Below are positions 34,542 through 43,215 of a stretch of 64,000 nucleotides of DNA, piece after piece. Below the pieces are notes generated by a model. That model ran no database searches and was not told the origin of the DNA. It worked only from the letters and a program-made list of their open reading frames with translations. Position numbers and translations under genes: made by a program. This DNA is from DASULK01 sp036381835 (GTDB taxonomy: Bacteria; Actinomycetota; Actinomycetes; Mycobacteriales; Micromonosporaceae): contig DASVCA010000090.1 of the NCBI GenBank assembly GCA_036381835.1, positions 1 to 64,000 on the forward strand. The letters run 5' to 3'. Each line of letters starts with the position of its first letter. The first letter of the stretch is position 1.

Positions 34542-35888
34542 CTACTGGCCGCCCTCGACGCGCAGCACGCTGGCGATGGAGCGTACGACATCGAGTTTGC
34601 GCAGGTCGTCGACGGTGGCCGCGAGAGCGGCGTCCGAGGCGTGATGGGTGACGACCACCAGGATCGCGTCCCCCGTGCGAGCCGCGCCGGGGCGTCCCCC
34701 GACCGTCGGGTCGACCCCGCCGGCCACGGCCTGGCGGACCGTCTCAATCGACACCCCGTGCCGGGCGAACACCCCCGCCACGGTGGCCAGCACCCCGGGC
34801 CGGTCCGCGACGTCGAGACTGATGTGGTAGCGGGTGATCACCTCGCCCATCGGCCGGACCGGCAGGTTGGCGTACGCCGACTCACTCGCCGAGCGCACCC
34901 CGGCGAGCCGGTTGCGGGCGACCGCGACCAGGTCGCCGAGCACCGCGCTCGCGGTCGGCGCGCCACCGGCACCCCGGCCGTAGAACATCAACTGCCCGGC
35001 CGCCTCGGCCTCCACGAAGACCGCGTTGAAGGCGTCCTTGACGCCGGCCAGCGGATGGCTGCGCGGGATCATCGCGGGGTGCACCCGGACGCTGATCGAC
35101 TCGGTGCCGTTGGCGTCGGGCCCGCGGGAGGCGATGCACAACAGCTTGATCGTGCAGCCCATCGCCTTGGCGCTGGCCATGTCGGCCGCGGTCACCTCGG
35201 TGATCCCCTGCCGGTGCACGTCGGCGGCGGTGACCCGGCTGTGGAAGGCGAGCGAGGCCAGGATGGCCGCCTTGGCCGCCGCGTCGAAGCCCTCCACGTC
35301 GGCGGTCGGATCGGCTTCGGCGTAGCCGAGCGCGGTGGCCTGCTCGAGCGCCTCGGTGAAGCCGGCACCGGTGGCGTCCATCGCGGAGAGGATGTAGTTG
35401 GTGGTGCCGTTGACGATGCCGGTGACCCGGGTGATGGTGTCGCCGTGCAACGACTCGCGCAGCGGACGCAGCAGCGGGATGGCACCGGCCACGGCGGCCT
35501 CGTAGTAGAGGTCGGCACCGCCTTCGACGGCCGCGTCGTGCAGGGTGCCGCCGTCCTCGGCGAGCAGCGCCTTGTTGGCGGTCACCACGCTCTTGCCGGC
35601 CCGTAGCGCCTCGACCAGCCAGGTACGGGCCGGCTCGATGCCGCCGACCACCTCGATCACCACGTCGACGTCGTCCCGTTTGACCAGGCCGAGCGCGTCG
35701 GTGGTGAACAGTGCCGGGTCGACCGGCAGCGTGCCCCGGTCGCGGCCGAGTCGGCGTACCGCGATGCCGACCAGCTCGATCGGCGCACCGATCCGCGCGG
35801 CCAGATCGTCCCGCTGGCGGTGCAGCAGGCGGACCACCTCCGCACCCACCGTGCCGCATCCGAGCAGCGCCACCCGCACCGACTTCAT
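34542..35888 (-). CDS. hom: Homoserine dehydrogenase
   Basis: A 448-aa NAD(P)-dependent enzyme reducing aspartate semialdehyde to homoserine, the branch to Thr, Met and Ile. The Rossmann motif is VALLGCGTVGAEVVRLL, the catalytic segment includes KSVVTANKALLAEDG and TRVTGIVNGTTNYIL, and a C-terminal ACT domain (YHISLDVADRPGVLATVAGVF) should bind threonine for feedback inhibition. It is not fused to aspartokinase. The ATG overlaps the lysA stop as ATGA. Confidence 0.97.
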   Translation of the reverse strand: MKSVRVALLGCGTVGAEVVRLLHRQRDDLAARIGAPIELVGIAVRRLGRDRGTLPVDPALFTTDALGLVKRDDVDVVIEVVGGIEPARTWLVEALRAGKSVVTANKALLAEDGGTLHDAAVEGGADLYYEAAVAGAIPLLRPLRESLHGDTITRVTGIVNGTTNYILSAMDATGAGFTEALEQATALGYAEADPTADVEGFDAAAKAAILASLAFHSRVTAADVHRQGITEVTAADMASAKAMGCTIKLLCIASRGPDANGTESISVRVHPAMIPRSHPLAGVKDAFNAVFVEAEAAGQLMFYGRGAGGAPTASAVLGDLVAVARNRLAGVRSASESAYANLPVRPMGEVITRYHISLDVADRPGVLATVAGVFARHGVSIETVRQAVAGGVDPTVGGRPGAARTGDAILVVVTHHASDAALAATVDDLRKLDVVRSIASVLRVEGGQ

Positions 35889-37270
35889 CCCACGTCCAAT
35901 GCCAGAAGATCGTCTTCGGTCTCCCGCCGGACGATCACCCGTGCCTGGCCGGCCCGGACGGCGATGACCGGAGGCCGCGGAACATGGTTGTAGTTGCTGG
36001 CCATGCTCCGGCAGTAGGCACCCGTCCCCGGCACCGCGAGAAGATCTCCGGGCCGAACGTCGGCGGGCAAGAACTCATCCTTCACCACGATGTCCCCGGC
36101 CTCACAATGTTTTCCCACCACCCGGGCAAGGATCGGCGGGGCCGCGGAGGCCCGGGACGCCAACGTCGCCGAGTACGAGGCGTCGTAGAGGGCGGTGCGG
36201 ATGTTGTCGCTCATCCCGCCGTCGACGCTCACGTACGTGCGCAGCCGGTCCACGTCCTTGACCGTGCCGACCTCGTAGAGCGTGAACATGGCCGGGCCGA
36301 CGATCGCCCGGCCCGGCTCGATCGACAGGCGGGGCACGGCGAGCCGCAACGCCTCGCATTCGCTCGCCACGATCTTGTTGATCCGCTTGGCCATCTCACC
36401 CGCGGGCGCGGGGTCGTCCTGGGTGGTGTAGGCGATGCCGAACCCGCCGCCCAGGTCGAGTTCGGGCAGTTCGATCCCGCGCGCGTCGCGCAGCTGAGCC
36501 TGCAGGCCGAGCACCCGGCGGGCGGCCACCTCGAACCCGGCGGCGTCGAAGATCTGCGAGCCGATGTGCGAGTGCAGGCCGCGCAGCTCCAGTGCGTCCT
36601 CGTCCAGGATCCGCAGGGCGGCAGCCGCAGCCGCGCCCCCGGCCAGCGAGAAGCCGAACTTCTGGTCCTCGTGCGCGGTGGCGATGAACTCGTGGGTGTG
36701 CGCCTCGACGCCGACGGTCACCCGGACCATGACCCGCGGGCGAACCTTGCGCTCGCGGGCCAGCGCGGTCAACCGGTCGATCTCGTCGAACGAGTCAACG
36801 ATGATCCGTCCGACTCCGACCTCCAGCGCCCGGGTCAGCTCCGCGGTCGACTTGTTGTTGCCGTGGAAGCCGATCCGCTCGGGCGGCATGCCCGCGGCCA
36901 GCGCGGTGCGCAGTTCACCACCGGTGCAGACGTCGAGGTGCAGGCCCTCCTCCAGCACCGCCCGGACCACCGCCTTGCACAGGAAGGCCTTGCCCGCATA
37001 GTAGACGTCGTAGCCGTCGAACGCGGTGCGGAACTCCCGGCAACGGGCGCGCAGATCGTCCTCGTCGAGGACGTACGCCGGGGTGCCGAACCGGGCGGCC
37101 AACTCCCGTACGTCGAGGGCGCCGACGGTGAGCGCCCCCGCCGGGCCACGCGTCACCCCGCGCGGCCACAGCTGCGGCAGCAGCGCGTTGACGTCCTCCG
37201 GAGGCCGCAGCCACTCGGGTCCCCGGTTGCCGAGGACGCCGTGCAGGGCCCCGGCCTCGTGTGCGCGCAC
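35885..37270 (-). CDS. lysA: Diaminopimelate decarboxylase
   Basis: A 461-aa PLP enzyme, last step of lysine synthesis. The PLP Lys is in DVYYAGKAFLCKAVV, and the phosphate-binding Gly-rich loop is DLGGGFGIAY. The C-terminal substrate Cys and Tyr lie in GAYCRSMASNYNHVPRPPV. GTG at 37270 sits three bases after the argS stop, with GAGAGGA as ribosome site in argS. It overlaps hom by four bases, so four amino-acid genes form one transcript. Confidence 0.97.
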   Translation of the reverse strand: MRAHEAGALHGVLGNRGPEWLRPPEDVNALLPQLWPRGVTRGPAGALTVGALDVRELAARFGTPAYVLDEDDLRARCREFRTAFDGYDVYYAGKAFLCKAVVRAVLEEGLHLDVCTGGELRTALAAGMPPERIGFHGNNKSTAELTRALEVGVGRIIVDSFDEIDRLTALARERKVRPRVMVRVTVGVEAHTHEFIATAHEDQKFGFSLAGGAAAAAALRILDEDALELRGLHSHIGSQIFDAAGFEVAARRVLGLQAQLRDARGIELPELDLGGGFGIAYTTQDDPAPAGEMAKRINKIVASECEALRLAVPRLSIEPGRAIVGPAMFTLYEVGTVKDVDRLRTYVSVDGGMSDNIRTALYDASYSATLASRASAAPPILARVVGKHCEAGDIVVKDEFLPADVRPGDLLAVPGTGAYCRSMASNYNHVPRPPVIAVRAGQARVIVRRETEDDLLALDVG

Positions 37271-37273
37271 CGG

Positions 37274-38938
37274 TCACATCCTCTCCGGCGCCGAGACCCC
37301 GAGCAGGGTCAGACCGTTCTCGATGACCGTGCGGGTGGCGTCGTTGAGCCACAGCCGGGCCCGGTGCCGGTCGTTGATCGGCTCGTCGCCGACCGGCAGG
37401 ATGCGGCAGCTGTCGTAGAAGCGGTGGTAGGTGCCGGCCAACTCCTCCAGGTACCGGGCGACGCGGTGCGGCTCGCGTAGGTCGGCGGCGGCGGCGACCA
37501 CCGCGGGGAACTCGCCGAGCGCCTTGATCAGATCGTTCTCCCGCTCGTGGTCGAGCAGTTCGGGGCGGAACGCGGCCGGCTCGCCGCGGGTCAGCCCGAC
37601 CTGGGCGGCGTTGCGGGTCACGCCGGCGGTCCGGGCGGCCACGTACTGCACGTAGTAGACCGGGTTGTCGTTCTTGGCCCGGGTCCACAGCTCCACGTCG
37701 ATGTCGATCGGCGAGTCGCTGGAGTAGCGTGCCAGCGCGTAGCGGGCGGCGTCCACGCCGATCGCCTCGACCAGGTCCTCCAGGGTCACCACCGTGCCGG
37801 CACGCTTGCTCATCCGCACCGGCTGGCCGTCGCGGACCAGGTTGACCATCTGTCCGATGAGGATCTCCAGGTTGCGCTCGGGGTCGTCGCCGAAACAGGC
37901 GGCCATGGCTTTCATCCGGCCCACGTAGCCGTGGTGGTCAGCCCCGAGCATGATGACCACACGGTCGAAGCCGCGCTCCCGCTTGTCCAGGTAGTACGCG
38001 CAGTCGGCGGCGAAGTAGGTCCACTCGCCATTGGACTTACGCAGCACCCGGTCCTTGTCGTCGCCGAAGTCGGTGGTTCGCAACCAGGTGGCGCCGGCCT
38101 GCTCGTAGACGTGACCCTGGCGGCGCAGCCGCTCCAGCGCGTGGTCGAGGGCACCGCGGTCGTGCAGGTCCTTCTCGTTGAAGTAGACGTCGAAACGCAC
38201 CCCGAACTGGGCTAACGAGGAGCGGATCTCGTCGAACATCAGCTCGACGCCTTCGACCCGGAAGACCTCCCGGGCCGCTGCCTCGTCGAGTTGCAGCACG
38301 TCCGGGCGGCGCGCCACGACGGCCTCGGCGATCTCTGCAATGTACGCGCCGCCGTAGCCGTCCTCCGGGATCGGCTCGCCCTTGGCGGCGGCGAGCAGTG
38401 AGCGGGCGAAGCGGTCGATCTGCGAGCCGGCGTCGTTGAAGTAGTACTCGGCGGTCACCTCGGCCCCGCCGGCGCGCAGCAGGCGGACGAGGGCGTCGCC
38501 GACCGCCGCCCAGCGGACGCCGCCGATGTGCACGGGGCCGGTCGGGTTGGCGGAGACGAACTCCAGGTTCATCTTCTCGCCGGCGAGCCGGTCGCTGCAC
38601 CCGTACGCCGGGCCGGCCTCGACGATGGTGCGGGCGAGCTGGCCCGCGGCGCCGGCTTCCAGCCGGATGTTCAGGAAGCCGGGTCCGGCCACCTCCACGG
38701 ATTTGACACCCGGTGCCTGGCCCAGCCGGTCGGCGATCGCCGCGGCCAGGTCGCGTGGCGCCATGCCCACCCGTTTCGCCAGCTGCAGCGCGAGCGTCGA
38801 TGCGTAGTCCCCGTGCTCTGGGTTGCGGGGACGCTCGACCGCGGTCGTCTCCGGCAGTGCGGCGAGGTCCAGCCCGCGGTCGGTGAAGACGGTGCGAGCT
38901 GCGGCGAGTACGGCGTCGGCGAGTTTTGCGGGAGTCAC
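37274..38938 (-). CDS. argS: Arginyl-tRNA synthetase
   Basis: A 554-aa class I synthetase charging tRNA-Arg. The HIGH motif is ANPTGPVHIGGVRWAAVGDAL, the KMSKS counterpart is PVRMSKRAGTVV, and the C-terminal DALR anticodon-binding domain ends HRFYDSCRILPVG...LTLLGVSAPERM. An N-terminal ArgS additional domain is present. GTG at 38938 has TAGCAT exactly 6 bases upstream, so the message is probably leaderless. A tRNA-Arg(CCG) gene lies 2.5 kb away. Confidence 0.97.
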   Translation of the reverse strand: MTPAKLADAVLAAARTVFTDRGLDLAALPETTAVERPRNPEHGDYASTLALQLAKRVGMAPRDLAAAIADRLGQAPGVKSVEVAGPGFLNIRLEAGAAGQLARTIVEAGPAYGCSDRLAGEKMNLEFVSANPTGPVHIGGVRWAAVGDALVRLLRAGGAEVTAEYYFNDAGSQIDRFARSLLAAAKGEPIPEDGYGGAYIAEIAEAVVARRPDVLQLDEAAAREVFRVEGVELMFDEIRSSLAQFGVRFDVYFNEKDLHDRGALDHALERLRRQGHVYEQAGATWLRTTDFGDDKDRVLRKSNGEWTYFAADCAYYLDKRERGFDRVVIMLGADHHGYVGRMKAMAACFGDDPERNLEILIGQMVNLVRDGQPVRMSKRAGTVVTLEDLVEAIGVDAARYALARYSSDSPIDIDVELWTRAKNDNPVYYVQYVAARTAGVTRNAAQVGLTRGEPAAFRPELLDHERENDLIKALGEFPAVVAAAADLREPHRVARYLEELAGTYHRFYDSCRILPVGDEPINDRHRARLWLNDATRTVIENGLTLLGVSAPERM

Positions 38939-38944
38939 TGAACC

Positions 38945-38950
38945 ATGCTA
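38945..38950 (-). promoter_or_regulatory. -10 element (TAGCAT) of the leaderless argS-lysA-hom-thrC operon
   Basis: Minus-strand TAGCAT, 6 bases, then the GTG of argS. No T-box or attenuator can exist upstream if the message is leaderless. Confidence 0.5.
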
Positions 38951-38957
38951 TCCGGGG

Positions 38958-38963
38958 TAGACT
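38958..38963 (+). promoter_or_regulatory. Candidate -10 (TAGACT) for the DUF3105-DUF305 genes
   Basis: TAGACT on the plus strand, about 70 bases before the ATG at 39035, divergent from the argS promoter. No clear -35 box. Confidence 0.35.
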
Positions 38964-39034
38964 CGCAAGCCCTGGCGGAGTCCCGCACCTCACAGGCCCG
39001 CCCACCCCCGAAGGACACGACCTGACGAGGCAGC

Positions 39035-39805
39035 ATGAGCATCAGCACCCCGGGCGGTGAGCAGCGTCGCCCCGCCGTTGTGATCACCGGCAAGAATTCC
39101 GGTAAGGGTGGCAAGCCCGCCGGCGCCGCCGGCGCCAAGGGACGCGGCCCGAAGAAGCCCGTCAAGCCGATCAAGGTCAGCCAGGAGCGCAGCTGGGGAC
39201 CGATCGCGCTCTTCGTCGCGGTCGGCCTGATCGCCGCCGGGATCATCGGGTACGGCGGCTGGGCCGTCTACCACGGCGCGAAGCCCTGGCAGGAGCGCGC
39301 GGCCGCGATCGACGGCATTCTCGACTTCCGCGAATCGGACCCGAAGCTGGTGGAGCAGCGCAACCACAAGAAGGGTTCGATCGAGTACGCGATGCGCCCG
39401 CCGGTGGCCGGCGACCACAACGACTACTGGCAGAACTGCATGGGCGACGTCTACGACGCGCCGATCGCCAACGAGCACGCACTGCACAGCCTGGAGCACG
39501 GGGCGGTCTGGGTCACCTACCGACAGGGTCTGCCGGCGGACCAGGTCGAGGCCCTCGCCGAGCGGGTGCGGGGCAACGAGTACATGATGATGAGCCCGGT
39601 GGAGAACCTGGACGCGCCGATCTCGCTGCAGGCCTGGGGATACCAACTCAAGGTCGACGACGTCGGCGACAAGCGCATCGACGAGTTCATCAAGGCACTG
39701 CGGAGCAACGCCAGCGTCGAGCCGGGCGCGAGCTGCGCCGGCGGTGTCACCGCGACCGGTACCACGCCGCGCGACCTGGCCGGCGGAATGCAGCAGGGGG
39801 GCTGA
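39035..39805 (+). CDS. DUF3105 family membrane-anchored protein
   Basis: A 256-aa protein with a Lys/Gly/Ala-rich cytoplasmic N-terminus (to about 50), one membrane helix (WGPIALFVAVGLIAAGIIGYGGWAV, 54-78) and an external domain. The domain has the DUF3105 signature PPVAGDHNDYWQNCMGDVYDAP and ALHSLEHGAVWVTYR, with conserved His/Cys that could bind a metal. Function is not known. The stop shares a base with the DUF305 start (TGATG); both proteins display His-rich external domains, so a shared role in metal handling is plausible but unproven. Confidence 0.88.
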   Translation: MSISTPGGEQRRPAVVITGKNSGKGGKPAGAAGAKGRGPKKPVKPIKVSQERSWGPIALFVAVGLIAAGIIGYGGWAVYHGAKPWQERAAAIDGILDFRESDPKLVEQRNHKKGSIEYAMRPPVAGDHNDYWQNCMGDVYDAPIANEHALHSLEHGAVWVTYRQGLPADQVEALAERVRGNEYMMMSPVENLDAPISLQAWGYQLKVDDVGDKRIDEFIKALRSNASVEPGASCAGGVTATGTTPRDLAGGMQQGG

Positions 39806-40473
39806 TGAGCGCCGCGAGACTGGCCGAACCTTCGACGCAGGCAGACGGTCCGGCGGACGCCGACCCCCGTGCCAGCGGACGCCGGTGGGGCACCGGCTGG
39901 CTGGCTCTGGCAGTAGCGGTCGGGCTGCTGCTCGGCTTCGCCGCCGGACTGCTCGCCCCGACCCTGGCCCGGCCAGGAGACGATTCGCCGGAGGCGGGCT
40001 TCGCCCGGGACATGTCGACGCATCACGCCCAGGCGGTCGAGATGTCCGTGCTCGCCCAGCAACGCGCGGGCGATCCGCGCGTGCGCAGCCTCGCGGTCGA
40101 CATCATGCTCACGCAGCAGGCTCAGATCGGCATGATGCAGAGTTGGCTGCGCGAGTGGAAGCTCGACCCGAACGGCACGCAACCCCGCATGGCGTGGATG
40201 GAGCACGGCGAGCACATGGTCGAGGGCGGCCTCATGCCGGGGATGGCCACCGACGCGGAACGGGAGCGGTTACGCAACGCCGCAGGCCAGGAGTTCGACG
40301 TGCTCTTCCTCGAACTGATGATCAAGCACCACAACGGTGGGATCGAGATGGCGCAGGGCGTGCTCGACCTCTCCGACCATCCGGAGGTGCGCCGGCTCGC
40401 TCAGGCGATGGTCGACGGCCAGGAGAAGGAGAACGCCGTCATGCAGAAGCTGCTGACCGAACTGCGGCCGTAG
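39805..40473 (+). CDS. DUF305 family membrane-anchored protein
   Basis: A 222-aa protein: membrane helix GWLALAVAVGLLLGFAAGLLAP (31-52), then a ferritin-like four-helix DUF305 domain outside the membrane. The paired motifs are RDMSTHHAQAVEMSVLA and LMIKHHNGGIEMAQGVLD, with His and Met facing each other. Some DUF305 members are linked to copper resistance; metal binding here is inference. It is coupled to the DUF3105 gene, has GCAGGGGGG as ribosome site, and is followed by a terminator. Confidence 0.9.
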   Translation: MSAARLAEPSTQADGPADADPRASGRRWGTGWLALAVAVGLLLGFAAGLLAPTLARPGDDSPEAGFARDMSTHHAQAVEMSVLAQQRAGDPRVRSLAVDIMLTQQAQIGMMQSWLREWKLDPNGTQPRMAWMEHGEHMVEGGLMPGMATDAERERLRNAAGQEFDVLFLELMIKHHNGGIEMAQGVLDLSDHPEVRRLAQAMVDGQEKENAVMQKLLTELRP

Positions 40474-40482
40474 GCCGATCCT

Positions 40483-40512
40483 GAGGGGCGTCTCTGTGGA
40501 GAGGCGCCCCTC
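40483..40512 (+). terminator. Hairpin terminator after the DUF305 gene
   Basis: GAGGGGCG (40483-40490) pairs with CGCCCCTC (40505-40512), with an inner TCTC/GAGA stem, a two-base bulge and a TGTG loop. It is followed by ACTATTCTG, a weak T-rich stretch, 10 bases past the stop codon. Confidence 0.7.
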
Positions 40513-40626
40513 ACTATTCTGTCCGATTTATCAGCTTCTATCGCCACTGCGGGTGTTATCGGCATCCTCCCCTGATTTTTACCTAGATGGCGCTACCAGT
40601 CCCGATCCGCGCTCGTTGTCCGGAGC

Positions 40627-41310
40627 GTGGGGGCTGTATTGCGAGACACTCGACGGTCGATCGTCAGTTGGTGCCGCCGGCACACCATCGGCGGAGACGG
40701 CGCGGTGGTGGCGCGCCGGCCGCGGCAACGCAGGGGCGAACCCGAACCGCTCAGCCGCGACCAGGAGCTGGACCTCATCGAGGCGATCCGCGGCGGCTAC
40801 CCGGACCACCTCGAACTGACGGGTGAGCTGTGGACCCGACAGAGCGTCGCCGCACTCATCGAGCGACGCTACGGCCTGCACCTGAGCGACGCCGAGGTGG
40901 GACGCTATCTGGGCGCCTGGGGTCTCGGCCCCCGCAAGCCGACGGAGCGGGCCTGCGGCCTGTGCGTGGACGCGGTCGCCCGCTGGGTGGAACACGAGTA
41001 TCCGCCCCTCGTACGAGCCGCCGAGGAGCACCAGGCCGAACTGGTATGGGTGGGACGCACCCGGCTGCACGGCGTCGTCCCGGCGGCGGACGTCCTCTCC
41101 GCCATGTCGATCCGGGGACGCATTCAGTTCATGATCACCACGCCCTCGGTGGATCCTCCCCTGCCCCGCGAGTTCCTGTTCCGACTGACCGGCGACCCCG
41201 GCAAGCCCGTCTTCGCGGTCGTGGACGGCTCATTCGCCAAATCGGAGTGGCCTCGGCGACTGCCGAACCGGATCTCCCTGCACGCGCTGCCCAGTTGCGG
41301 GCGGAACTGA
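40627..41310 (+). CDS. IS630-type wHTH protein, probably domesticated transposase relic
   Basis: A 227-aa protein with the DNA-binding half of an IS630-family transposase: LWTRQSVAALIERRYGLHLSDAEVGRYLGAWGLGPRKPTERA is the winged HTH, and AVARWVEHEYPPLVRAAEEHQAELVWVGRTRLHGV aligns with the first catalytic strand. There the DDE Asp is replaced (VWVGRTR), while a later Asp survives (VFAVVDGSFAKS) and the last Glu with its LNP context is missing. The frame is intact despite the lost active site. No inverted repeats were seen. GTG at 40627 is a tentative start. It may now act as a regulator. Confidence 0.75.
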   Translation: MGAVLRDTRRSIVSWCRRHTIGGDGAVVARRPRQRRGEPEPLSRDQELDLIEAIRGGYPDHLELTGELWTRQSVAALIERRYGLHLSDAEVGRYLGAWGLGPRKPTERACGLCVDAVARWVEHEYPPLVRAAEEHQAELVWVGRTRLHGVVPAADVLSAMSIRGRIQFMITTPSVDPPLPREFLFRLTGDPGKPVFAVVDGSFAKSEWPRRLPNRISLHALPSCGRN

Positions 41311-41391
41311 CCGTCACCGCGGGCCATGAGCGAGCCGCCGGTACCGGTTGGTCGTCAACCCCGGGCACCTGCTACTCTTCCATGGTCGCGA

Positions 41392-41466
41392 GCCCCCGTA
41401 GCTCAGGGGATAGAGCACCGCCCTCCGGAGGCGGGTGCGCAGGTTCGAATCCTGCCGGGGGCACCA
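41392..41466 (+). tRNA. tRNA-Arg (CCG)
   Basis: A complete cloverleaf: 7-bp acceptor GCCCCCG/CGGGGGC, D-arm GCTC...GAGC, anticodon stem CCGCC/GGCGG around CTCCGGA (anticodon CCG), a 4-base variable region, and T-arm GCAGG-TTCGAAT-CCTGC. Discriminator A is followed by encoded CCA. It reads CGG Arg codons and is followed by a strong terminator. Confidence 0.97.
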
Positions 41467-41481
41467 TCAGACAGCGAAAAC

Positions 41482-41520
41482 AAGCTCCTGACCAGGTAGG
41501 GTCCGGTCAGGAGCTTTTCT
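41482..41520 (+). terminator. Intrinsic terminator of tRNA-Arg
   Basis: AAGCTCCTGACC (41482-41493) pairs perfectly over 12 bp with GGTCAGGAGCTT (41505-41516), with an 11-base loop, and runs into TTTTCT. It lies 15 bases past the tRNA. Confidence 0.9.
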
Positions 41521-41646
41521 CATGACAGCAATCGCCGCATGGCGGGCGCTGGACCGATTCGAGGACCGGGGCTCGCTGCGGCGCGATGAGTTCCAGCGCC
41601 GGACGGGGTCTTATCGGGAGACGGCACCCGCATTGAGGAGGTACCC

Positions 41647-42525
41647 ATGCCACCCGAGCACCCCGACACCGAAGAAAGGCACCTCGTCGCGGATGACGAG
41701 GCCCGGATCCGCGAACTGATCCACCGTTGGGCTGCGGCAGTCCACTCCGGCGACCTTCGCACCGTCGTCGCCGACCACGCCGACGACATCGTGATGTTCG
41801 ACGTCCCACCCCCGTACGACGGTGTCCGCGGCATCGACGCCTACCGCGACACGTGGCCGCCCTTCTTCCGGTGGCAGGCGCAGGGCGCCGTGTTCGAGAT
41901 CACGTCGCTGGAGGTGACGGCCGGGGCCGACGTGGCGTTCGCGCACGCGCTGGTGCGCTGCGGCATGCCGGCGGAGCTGGAGCGCAATCCGGACAACCGA
42001 CTGCGTCTGACGCTCGGACTGCGCAAGGAAGACGGCCGTTGGGTCGTCGCCCACGAGCACCACTCGTTTCCGGACGCCCCACCGACCGACGGCGCGGACC
42101 GATCCGGCGAGCAGGAGATCAGGGACTTGTACGAGCACTGGTTCGAGCGGACCGCGGCCAAGGATCTCGACGGGTTGATGACGCACATCGCCGGCGATGT
42201 CGTCTCGTACGAGCACGAGGAGCCTCTGCAGTATCGCGGACGTGACGAGGTCCGGGAGATCTGCCGACGCGGGCTGCACGCCACGGTCGGCCCGGTCACC
42301 TGGGAGGTACCGGAGCTGACGGTCCTGGCCCGGGATGACGTCGCGGTCGCCTGGGGACTCAACCGCGTCCGAGTACACGAAGCCGACGGCACCGTGCACG
42401 AGAGTTGGTCCCGAGGCACCCGGGTGTTCCAAAGGATCAACGGTGCCTGGTCGCTGATCCACCAGCACCTGTCGTTTCCGTACGACCCGGAGACCGGCTC
42501 GGCCCGGACCGACCTGCGTCCCTGA
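41647..42525 (+). CDS. Tandem NTF2/SnoaL-fold protein
   Basis: A 292-aa protein made of two NTF2-like domains of about 135 residues each. The first starts DEARIRELIHRWAAAVHSGDLRTVVADHADDIVMFDVPPPYDGVRG and the second EIRDLYEHWFERTAAKDLDGLMTHIAGDVVSYEHEEPLQYRG. Each ends with the ... EDGRWVVAHEHHSFP / NGAWSLIHQHLSFPY strand typical of SnoaL-type members of ketosteroid-isomerase relatives. Either domain could bind a small ligand; no substrate can be named. The ATG follows GAGGAGGTACCC. Both halves probably derive from an old duplication. Confidence 0.88.
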   Translation: MPPEHPDTEERHLVADDEARIRELIHRWAAAVHSGDLRTVVADHADDIVMFDVPPPYDGVRGIDAYRDTWPPFFRWQAQGAVFEITSLEVTAGADVAFAHALVRCGMPAELERNPDNRLRLTLGLRKEDGRWVVAHEHHSFPDAPPTDGADRSGEQEIRDLYEHWFERTAAKDLDGLMTHIAGDVVSYEHEEPLQYRGRDEVREICRRGLHATVGPVTWEVPELTVLARDDVAVAWGLNRVRVHEADGTVHESWSRGTRVFQRINGAWSLIHQHLSFPYDPETGSARTDLRP

Positions 42526-42569
42526 TTCACCGACCCCGGCGACGACACCCATCGACCGGGCGAGGTTCG

Positions 42570-43049
42570 TCAGTCGCTCTTTCGCCGCCGGTCCAGGTCT
42601 CGGTTCGTGCCCCGCGTGTGCATCCCCGTCTGCCGTTCGATCGGGTTGTCGGGCGGATCGCTGGAGAAGGGATCGGGAAAGGTACGCCGAGCTGGTGCCG
42701 GATCGGGTGGACCGCCCGGTCCGGCCGGCCCGACGCGGGTCGGTTCGACCGGGCCGAACCCGTGCCGGCCGAGCTTCCCCGACGGCTCCTCGCCGGCGGG
42801 CGGCGCCGCCCGCCGCTCGCCCCGACGCCCCTCCTGCACCGCGGTCGGCTCGCTGCCCTCGTCCATCGGCGAGTCGTCACCGACACCCCACGGCACCGAC
42901 CGGTCGAAGCCGCCGCCCCACCCCCAGGGGCCGGCTTCCTCGGGGCCGCCGACCTCGGCGGAGGACGCCGCCTGCTCGGTCGTCTTCGGTATCCCGTGCA
43001 CCGGGCCGCCGCCGTACGACTCCCGGCCCTCGGAACGTCTGCGTGTCAT
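42570..43049 (-). CDS. Disordered Gly/Pro/Arg-rich hypothetical protein
   Basis: A 159-aa low-complexity protein that I do not recognise. It starts MTRRRSEGRESYGGG and contains a Trp-Gly patch (GPWGWGGGFDRSVPWG), acidic runs and a basic tail (RDLDRRRKSD). No membrane helix or fold is apparent. The ATG at 43049 follows GAGGTGA at good spacing; the upstream ATG at 43148 adds only antisense-like sequence. It diverges from the P-type ATPase unit. Codon composition fits a real gene, but the low complexity leaves room for doubt. Confidence 0.55.
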   Translation of the reverse strand: MTRRRSEGRESYGGGPVHGIPKTTEQAASSAEVGGPEEAGPWGWGGGFDRSVPWGVGDDSPMDEGSEPTAVQEGRRGERRAAPPAGEEPSGKLGRHGFGPVEPTRVGPAGPGGPPDPAPARRTFPDPFSSDPPDNPIERQTGMHTRGTNRDLDRRRKSD

Positions 43050-43215
43050 CGAAGTCACCTCGCCGCGTGGATCCTGGCCGCCCGGTATACCCCCGCGGCG
43101 ACCGGGCACACCCGAAACGTCGCGTGCCGCGCTCGACGGGCCCGGCATAACGCGCGGCAGCGGTGGGTAGAGACCGCCGGAACCGAAAGGGACGGGGACC
43201 TACCGGGAGGACGAC

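Noticed and set aside
38939..39034. T-box or attenuator controlling argS
   Set aside because: The -10 element is only 6 bases from the GTG; no leader RNA would exist. No T-box sequence was seen.
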